Shown: positions 43,152-47,098 of the stretch, piece after piece | How the letters are laid out: each line of letters opens with the position of its first letter | Numbering within the stretch: the first letter of the stretch is position 1 | From: Alphaproteobacteria bacterium | Lineage (GTDB): Bacteria > Pseudomonadota > Alphaproteobacteria > Rhizobiales > Devosiaceae | Direction of reading: 5' to 3' | Length of the DNA: 47,098 nucleotides | Assembly (NCBI GenBank): GCA_018818925.1 | Contig: JAHJQZ010000008.1 | Span: 1-47,098 of the forward strand | The notes under the pieces: model-generated | Told to the model about the DNA's origin: nothing | What the model saw: the letters and a program-made list of their open reading frames with translations, nothing else | Database searches by the model: none | Program-made: the position numbers and the translations under genes

Positions 43152-44567
43152 CTACTTTATCTCATAGGGAACGACGGCGCGGCGTCCTTCGGGCACGGCG
43201 ATGCCTGCGGTCAACGGCGGCACCGAGCGCTGCGGGCAGTGCGGGCGTTCGCAGATGCGACAGGATATGCCGATCGGATCGAAGGCTTCCACCCCTGCGA
43301 GATCGAGATCGGTGGCATAGACCAGCCGTGATGCCTGCGCGATTTCGCAGCCGAGCGTATAGGCGTAGCGCCTGATCGGGCCGCGATAGCCACCGAGACG
43401 CTTTTCCTCCGACCAGGCCAGAAACAGGTAGCGGCGGCCGTCCGGCGTTTCGGCGCGCTGGCGAAGGATGCGGCCGCGGTGTTCGAAGGCGGAATGGACG
43501 TTCCACAGGGGGCAGGCGCCGCCGAAGCGGGCAAATTGCAGCGGCGCGGCGGAATGGCGCTTGGTGATGGTGCCGGCGGCATCGAGCCGGGCGAAGAAGA
43601 ATGGCACGCCGCGCGCCTTGGGGCGCTGCATGGTCGAGAGGCGGTGTCCGACCTGTTCCAGCGAGGCGGTGAAGCGATAGGCGAGTTCGTCAAGGTCGTA
43701 GCCGAGCGCCTCGGCGGCTTCGAGAAAGCCGCGATAGGGCATCTGCAGGGCGCCGGCGAAATAATTGGTCAGCCCGATGCGGCAGATATCGGTGGCCTCG
43801 GACGACTTGAACGGTGCGGCGGCGGCGATCTCGCCGATCAGTGTCACCTGTTCCATGCCGCCGAGCTGGGCGGCGAGCTGGAAGATGCGGCTGGGTGGTT
43901 CGAGCCTTGCGTTGACGGCGAGCGTGCGCGTCTGGCGGTCGAAGGCGCGCAGCATTTGCGCCTCGTCCGGCTCGACGAAATGCACCGTCACGTCATGGAC
44001 CTCGGCGAGATAGGCGACGAGCCGCGTTTCGGTCAGGCCGGGATCGGCGCCGAGTTCGACCGCCAGCGTTTCGGCGGCACGGTCGAGCGGGTCGAGATAA
44101 TTGTCGGCGTAATGGAAGAAGTCGCGCACCTCCTCGTAGGCGGTCTGGAAGCCGCCCGAGGGTGTGTCGGCCATGGCCGCGTCCATGTCGGCCAGCCGCT
44201 CATTGCCCTTGCGATAGGCCTCGTAAAGGCGGACGAGGGCATGGGCCACGTCCGGCGTCTGGGTCGACAGGGTCTTCAAGGCCATGAGGCCGGGCGCCGT
44301 GCCGGCAAAGAGCGGATCGGCGACGATCTCCCGCAGATCGGCCAGCATCCGGTCCTGGCGGTCGCCCATCAGCTCGTCGAAATCAAGGCCGAACTGCTCG
44401 ACCAGGGCCAGCATCAGCGAAGCGGTCAGCGGCCGCTGGTTGTTCTCGATCTGGTTGACGTAAGACGTCGAGACGGCGAGCCGGCGGGCGAGCTCCCGCT
44501 GGGTGATCTGGTGCTCTTCCCTAAGGGCGCGCAGGCGGGCGCCGGCGAAGACCTTGCGCTGTGACAT
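43152..44567 (-). CDS. pccR: XRE/ScfR-family regulator of propionyl-CoA carboxylase (PccR)
   Basis: A 471-residue short-chain fatty-acyl regulator. XRE HTH occupies about 9-65 (LRALREEHQITQRELARRLA, VSTSYVNQIENNQRPLTASL). A central DUF955/ImmA-like region lies at about 150-300, and the C-terminal DUF2083 domain has the Cys cluster SCRICERPHCPQRS. Proteins of this layout sense acyl-CoA levels; PccR of Rhodobacter controls pccB. It is divergent from pccB with a TTGCA-type dyad between them, which supports the assignment. Confidence 0.88.
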   Translation of the reverse strand: MSQRKVFAGARLRALREEHQITQRELARRLAVSTSYVNQIENNQRPLTASLMLALVEQFGLDFDELMGDRQDRMLADLREIVADPLFAGTAPGLMALKTLSTQTPDVAHALVRLYEAYRKGNERLADMDAAMADTPSGGFQTAYEEVRDFFHYADNYLDPLDRAAETLAVELGADPGLTETRLVAYLAEVHDVTVHFVEPDEAQMLRAFDRQTRTLAVNARLEPPSRIFQLAAQLGGMEQVTLIGEIAAAAPFKSSEATDICRIGLTNYFAGALQMPYRGFLEAAEALGYDLDELAYRFTASLEQVGHRLSTMQRPKARGVPFFFARLDAAGTITKRHSAAPLQFARFGGACPLWNVHSAFEHRGRILRQRAETPDGRRYLFLAWSEEKRLGGYRGPIRRYAYTLGCEIAQASRLVYATDLDLAGVEAFDPIGISCRICERPHCPQRSVPPLTAGIAVPEGRRAVVPYEIK

Positions 44568-44591
44568 TTACAAAATCCACAAATTCACAAT

Positions 44592-44605
44592 TTGCAGTTT
44601 TGCAA
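44592..44605. promoter_or_regulatory. Candidate PccR operator
   Basis: TTGCA-GTTT-TGCAA, a perfect 5-bp dyad inside an AT-rich patch between the divergent pccR and pccB starts. It resembles the TTTGCAAA-type half sites reported for ScfR-family PccR. It lies 25 bases before the pccR ATG and 83 before pccB. Confidence 0.6.
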
Positions 44606-44687
44606 TTATAGCATATCCGCCTTTCCCCGTCTCGCCAAATTGCCGCGGCGCGCCTAGACTTTCGGGCGAGGATCGAGGGGAACCTAG

Positions 44688-46220
44688 ATGCAGGAAATCA
44701 TTGCGGCGCTCGACGCGCGCCGGGACGAGGCGCGCTTGGGCGGCGGCCAGCGCCGCATCGACACCCAGCACGGCAAGGGCAAGCTGACGGCGCGCGAGCG
44801 GCTCGACGTGCTGCTCGATCCCGAGAGCTTCGAGGAATACGACATGTTCGTCACCCATCGGACCACCGAGTTCGAGATGGACAAGCAGGTCGTGCCCGGC
44901 GATGGCGTCGTCACCGGCTGGGGCAAGGTCAACGGCCGGCTGGTCTACGTGTTCTCGCAGGATTTCACCGTCTTCGGCGGCTCGCTTTCCGAAACCCATG
45001 CCCAGAAGATCTGCAAGATCATGGACCTGGCCGTACAGAACGGCGCGCCGGTGATCGGATTGAACGATTCGGGCGGCGCCCGCATCCAGGAAGGCGTCGC
45101 CTCGCTTGGCGGTTATGCCGAAGTGTTCTGGCGAAACGTCCAGGCCTCGGGCGCCGTGCCGCAGATTTCGGTGATCATGGGTCCCTGCGCCGGCGGCGCC
45201 GTCTATTCCCCGGCCATGACCGATTTCATCTACATGGTCCGCGACACGAGCTACATGTTCGTGACCGGCCCGGACGTGGTCAAGACCGTGACCAACGAGG
45301 TGGTCACCGCCGAGGAACTGGGCGGCGCCTCGACCCATACGCAAAAATCCTCCGTCGCCGACGCCGCTTTCGACAACGACATCGAGGCGCTTCTCGAGGT
45401 ACGGCGCCTCGTCGACTTCCTGCCGCTGAGCGCCATTGTCAGGCCGCCCAAGCGCCGGGTCAACGACAGCACCGACCGGCGCGAGATGAGCCTTGACAGC
45501 ATCATCCCGGACAGCGCCAGCAAGGCCTATGACATGGGCGAGATCATCAGGAAGGTCGCCGACGAAGGCGAGTTCCTCGAGATCCAGCGCCAGCACGCCG
45601 CCAATATCATCACCGGCTTTGTGCGCCTCGACGGCGAGACGATCGGCGTCGTCGCCAACCAGCCGATGGTGCTGGCCGGCGTCCTCGACATCGCCAGTTC
45701 GAAAAAGGCGGCGCGGTTCGTGCGCTTCTGCGACGCCTTCAGCATCCCGATCCTGACCTTTGTCGACGTGCCCGGGTTCCTCCCCGGCACGGCCCAGGAA
45801 TATGGCGGCATCATCAAGCATGGGGCCAAGCTGTTGTTCGCCTATGCCGAGGCGACGGTCCCCAAGGTGACGGTGATTACCCGCAAGGCCTATGGCGGCG
45901 CCTATGACGTGATGAGTTCCAAGCACATCCGCGCCGACGTCAACTACGCTTGGCCCACCGCCGAGATCGCCGTGATGGGCGCCAAGGGGGCGGTCGAAAT
46001 CCTTTATCGCGGCGAATTGGGCGACAAGGACAAGATTGCCAAGCGCACCGAGGATTACGAAACCCGCTTCGCCAACCCGTTCGTCGCCGCCGAGCGCGGC
46101 TTCATCGACGATGTGATCCAGCCACACGGCACGCGTCGGCGGGTGATCCGGGCCTTCGAGACGCTCAGGAACAAGCGCAGCACCGTGCCGGCGAAAAAGC
46201 ACGGCAATATTCCGCTGTAG
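44688..46220 (+). CDS. pccB: Propionyl-CoA carboxylase beta subunit (carboxyltransferase)
   Basis: A 510-residue carboxyltransferase that moves CO2 from carboxybiotin to propionyl-CoA, giving methylmalonyl-CoA. Present are [86 protein letters not shown], and the second half [20 protein letters not shown] and [13 protein letters not shown]. Both N and C subdomains are complete. RBS GAGGGGA precedes ATG 44688. The alpha subunit gene is not in the window and may lie beyond the AT-rich insertion. Confidence 0.96.
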   Translation: MQEIIAALDARRDEARLGGGQRRIDTQHGKGKLTARERLDVLLDPESFEEYDMFVTHRTTEFEMDKQVVPGDGVVTGWGKVNGRLVYVFSQDFTVFGGSLSETHAQKICKIMDLAVQNGAPVIGLNDSGGARIQEGVASLGGYAEVFWRNVQASGAVPQISVIMGPCAGGAVYSPAMTDFIYMVRDTSYMFVTGPDVVKTVTNEVVTAEELGGASTHTQKSSVADAAFDNDIEALLEVRRLVDFLPLSAIVRPPKRRVNDSTDRREMSLDSIIPDSASKAYDMGEIIRKVADEGEFLEIQRQHAANIITGFVRLDGETIGVVANQPMVLAGVLDIASSKKAARFVRFCDAFSIPILTFVDVPGFLPGTAQEYGGIIKHGAKLLFAYAEATVPKVTVITRKAYGGAYDVMSSKHIRADVNYAWPTAEIAVMGAKGAVEILYRGELGDKDKIAKRTEDYETRFANPFVAAERGFIDDVIQPHGTRRRVIRAFETLRNKRSTVPAKKHGNIPL

Positions 46221-46233
46221 GGGGAGAGGGGAG

Positions 46234-46791
46234 ATGCCTTGGGCCATATGCATAAACTGGGATGCTGTCGCGGCGATTAGTACCGCAATTGCGGCTATTG
46301 GCGCTGCGATTGCCGCCTTCGCTTCCTTAAGCCAGCTTCGTGAATCAGAACGGCAGGCCAAGAGAAAACGTGACGATGAACGACGACTGCGTGCGTTCGA
46401 TTTCTCCGCGGCGGCGTCGCTCCGGTTTGGGGAAGCCTGGAGCAGTTTGAGCAATAGCTTTGGTGATTGGTCGTCAACAGAGCGAATAGACGCTAAATCG
46501 GCGCAAAGTCTTATTTCAGGCTTTCCGGAAATAAAGGACGATTTCAATTATGTACTAAATCATTTCGGACGGATGGCGTCTGCTGTTTATTATGATGTTA
46601 TAGATGAAGTTGTAGCAAAGAATTTAGTTGGTTACCGTTTTTGCGGGTTTTGGAGAAGGTTTGAATCATTTTTTGAACTTCAATTCGAACTCAATCCAAA
46701 TTTGAGGAAATTGTATAAAAACACGATCAAACTATATGAAAACTGGTCACCAGACTTTCCACCAAGTGCAAAAGGCATGGATTCGGATTGA
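46234..46791 (+). CDS. AT-rich membrane-anchored protein of unknown function
   Basis: A 185-residue protein with one N-terminal membrane helix ([20 protein letters not shown]), then a basic, likely coiled-coil stretch ([20 protein letters not shown]) and a helical cytosolic domain with many aromatic residues. The layout resembles DUF4760-like proteins, but no motif decides. ATG 46234 has GGGGAGAGGGGAG upstream, 13 bases after pccB. The second half of the gene is far more AT-rich than anything else in the window, with different codon use, indicating recent acquisition. Function unknown. Confidence 0.6.
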   Translation: MPWAICINWDAVAAISTAIAAIGAAIAAFASLSQLRESERQAKRKRDDERRLRAFDFSAAASLRFGEAWSSLSNSFGDWSSTERIDAKSAQSLISGFPEIKDDFNYVLNHFGRMASAVYYDVIDEVVAKNLVGYRFCGFWRRFESFFELQFELNPNLRKLYKNTIKLYENWSPDFPPSAKGMDSD

Positions 46792-46973
46792 TGATTCCAA
46801 AGTTCTCTGAATTCATATTTTTGCACGCAAAACTCGGAGGCTGCAATAGACTCGATATCACGTCCTTCGCTGCCGATGCCATCGTCAATGCCGCCGAGAA
46901 CGCCCTGCTCGGCGGCGACGGCGTAGACGGGACAATCCATCGGGCGCCGCCGTCTTTCTCCCTTGTAACTTGA
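46788..46973 (+). pseudogene. Truncated macro-domain (ADP-ribose-binding) remnant
   Basis: A 61-codon frame whose centre, [20 protein letters not shown] then [13 protein letters not shown], is the start of a macro domain of the O-acetyl-ADP-ribose deacetylase (YmdB) type, including the AIVNAAN-like loop (Asn-to-Glu at the last position) and [12 protein letters not shown]. After IHRA the sequence departs into PPSFSLVT and stops; about 110 residues of the domain are missing. The N-terminal 20 residues are AT-rich and not macro-like. Probably non-functional. Confidence 0.65.
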
Positions 46974-46997
46974 CCGCATCCGCATCTGCTAGAGTTG

Positions 46998-47098
46998 GGG
47001 GTGCGGCAACGGGCGGAAGACCGATGTTCCCTTGGGCCGACAAGCCCGTGGGGGAGCCTGAGTCTCCGCCCGTTCATCCATTGAACCCGAACAGTCGC
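46998..47098 (+). ncRNA. Candidate structured RNA running off the window
   Basis: Bases 47008-47017 (AACGGGCGGA) pair perfectly with 47065-47074 (TCCGCCCGTT). Inside, GAC/GTC, TTCCC/GGGGA and GGGC/GCCC continue a rod-like hairpin with a CGACAA loop. Upstream lies TGCTAGAGT (46987-46995), an extended -10-like sequence, with TTGACC at 46970-46975. The spacing is short (14), so the promoter is uncertain. No T tract follows. It has no SRP, tmRNA or RNase P signature that I can see. It may be a small RNA or a 5' leader of a downstream gene. Confidence 0.4.

Noticed and set aside
46971-47098. SRP RNA, tmRNA or RNase P as the identity of the right-edge RNA
   Set aside because: None of their diagnostic sequences (for example the GGTCAGGTCCGGAAGG SRP domain) is present in the visible part.

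Overview
This window is a GC-rich chromosomal segment most like an alphaproteobacterium of the order Hyphomicrobiales (Rhizobiales). The evidence is the metC / aapJQMP general amino-acid transporter block, a divergent pccR-pccB pair with a TTGCA-type operator, an NDUFS4-like complex I subunit, a linked alaC-hom-glpX-recJ group, three tRNA genes of alphaproteobacterial form, and intergenic palindromic repeats of the kind common in that order. There are no integrase, transposase or phage genes and no CRISPR array. Most of the window is housekeeping and nutrient-uptake sequence with local scars.

Layout. 1-4.7 kb is a rearranged patch: a LysM protein, an agmatinase gene whose core is replaced by an antisense scrap of a glycosyltransferase, an SdpR/SdpI-like autorepressor-membrane protein pair, and the intact glycosyltransferase. 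4.8-13.1 kb is core metabolism: alaC, ldh, a homoserine dehydrogenase fused to an N-terminal putative DNA-binding domain, glpX, recJ and cfa. 13.1-16.7 kb holds small envelope and stress genes (secreted protein, tRNA-Glu, M15-type lipoprotein, gloA, twin cold-shock protein, DUF192 protein). 16.7-22.9 kb holds a GH67 alpha-glucuronidase, an MFS-MerR pair, a ceramidase-like membrane protein, an aldo/keto reductase and tRNA-Arg.

23.2-32.6 kb is a carbohydrate module. Twin LacI-type operators precede a binding protein, two permeases and an ATPase; then come two pairs of xylose-isomerase-like TIM-barrel protein plus Gfo/Idh/MocA oxidoreductase, the second pair behind a different LacI-type operator. 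No LacI-family gene is present, so the regulators must lie elsewhere. The enzyme set fits uptake and oxidation/epimerisation of a sugar or glycoside, but the substrate cannot be read from sequence.

32.8-38 kb mixes envelope and redox genes (membrane protein, lytic transglycosylase lipoprotein, FAD oxidoreductase, NDUFS4-like subunit, tRNA-Pro, PAP2 phosphatase, metC). 38.2-42.6 kb is aapJQMP. 43.1-46.2 kb is pccR/pccB for propionyl-CoA carboxylation. The last kilobase is an AT-rich insertion with an unknown membrane-anchored protein, a truncated macro domain, and a strongly folded candidate RNA that runs to the window edge.

Most notable are the HTH-like/homoserine dehydrogenase fusion with an inverted repeat just upstream, the scrambled agmatinase locus, the operator-rich sugar module, and the AT-rich tail with its unassigned structured RNA. 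Function calls rest on motif recognition by eye; no database search was possible.
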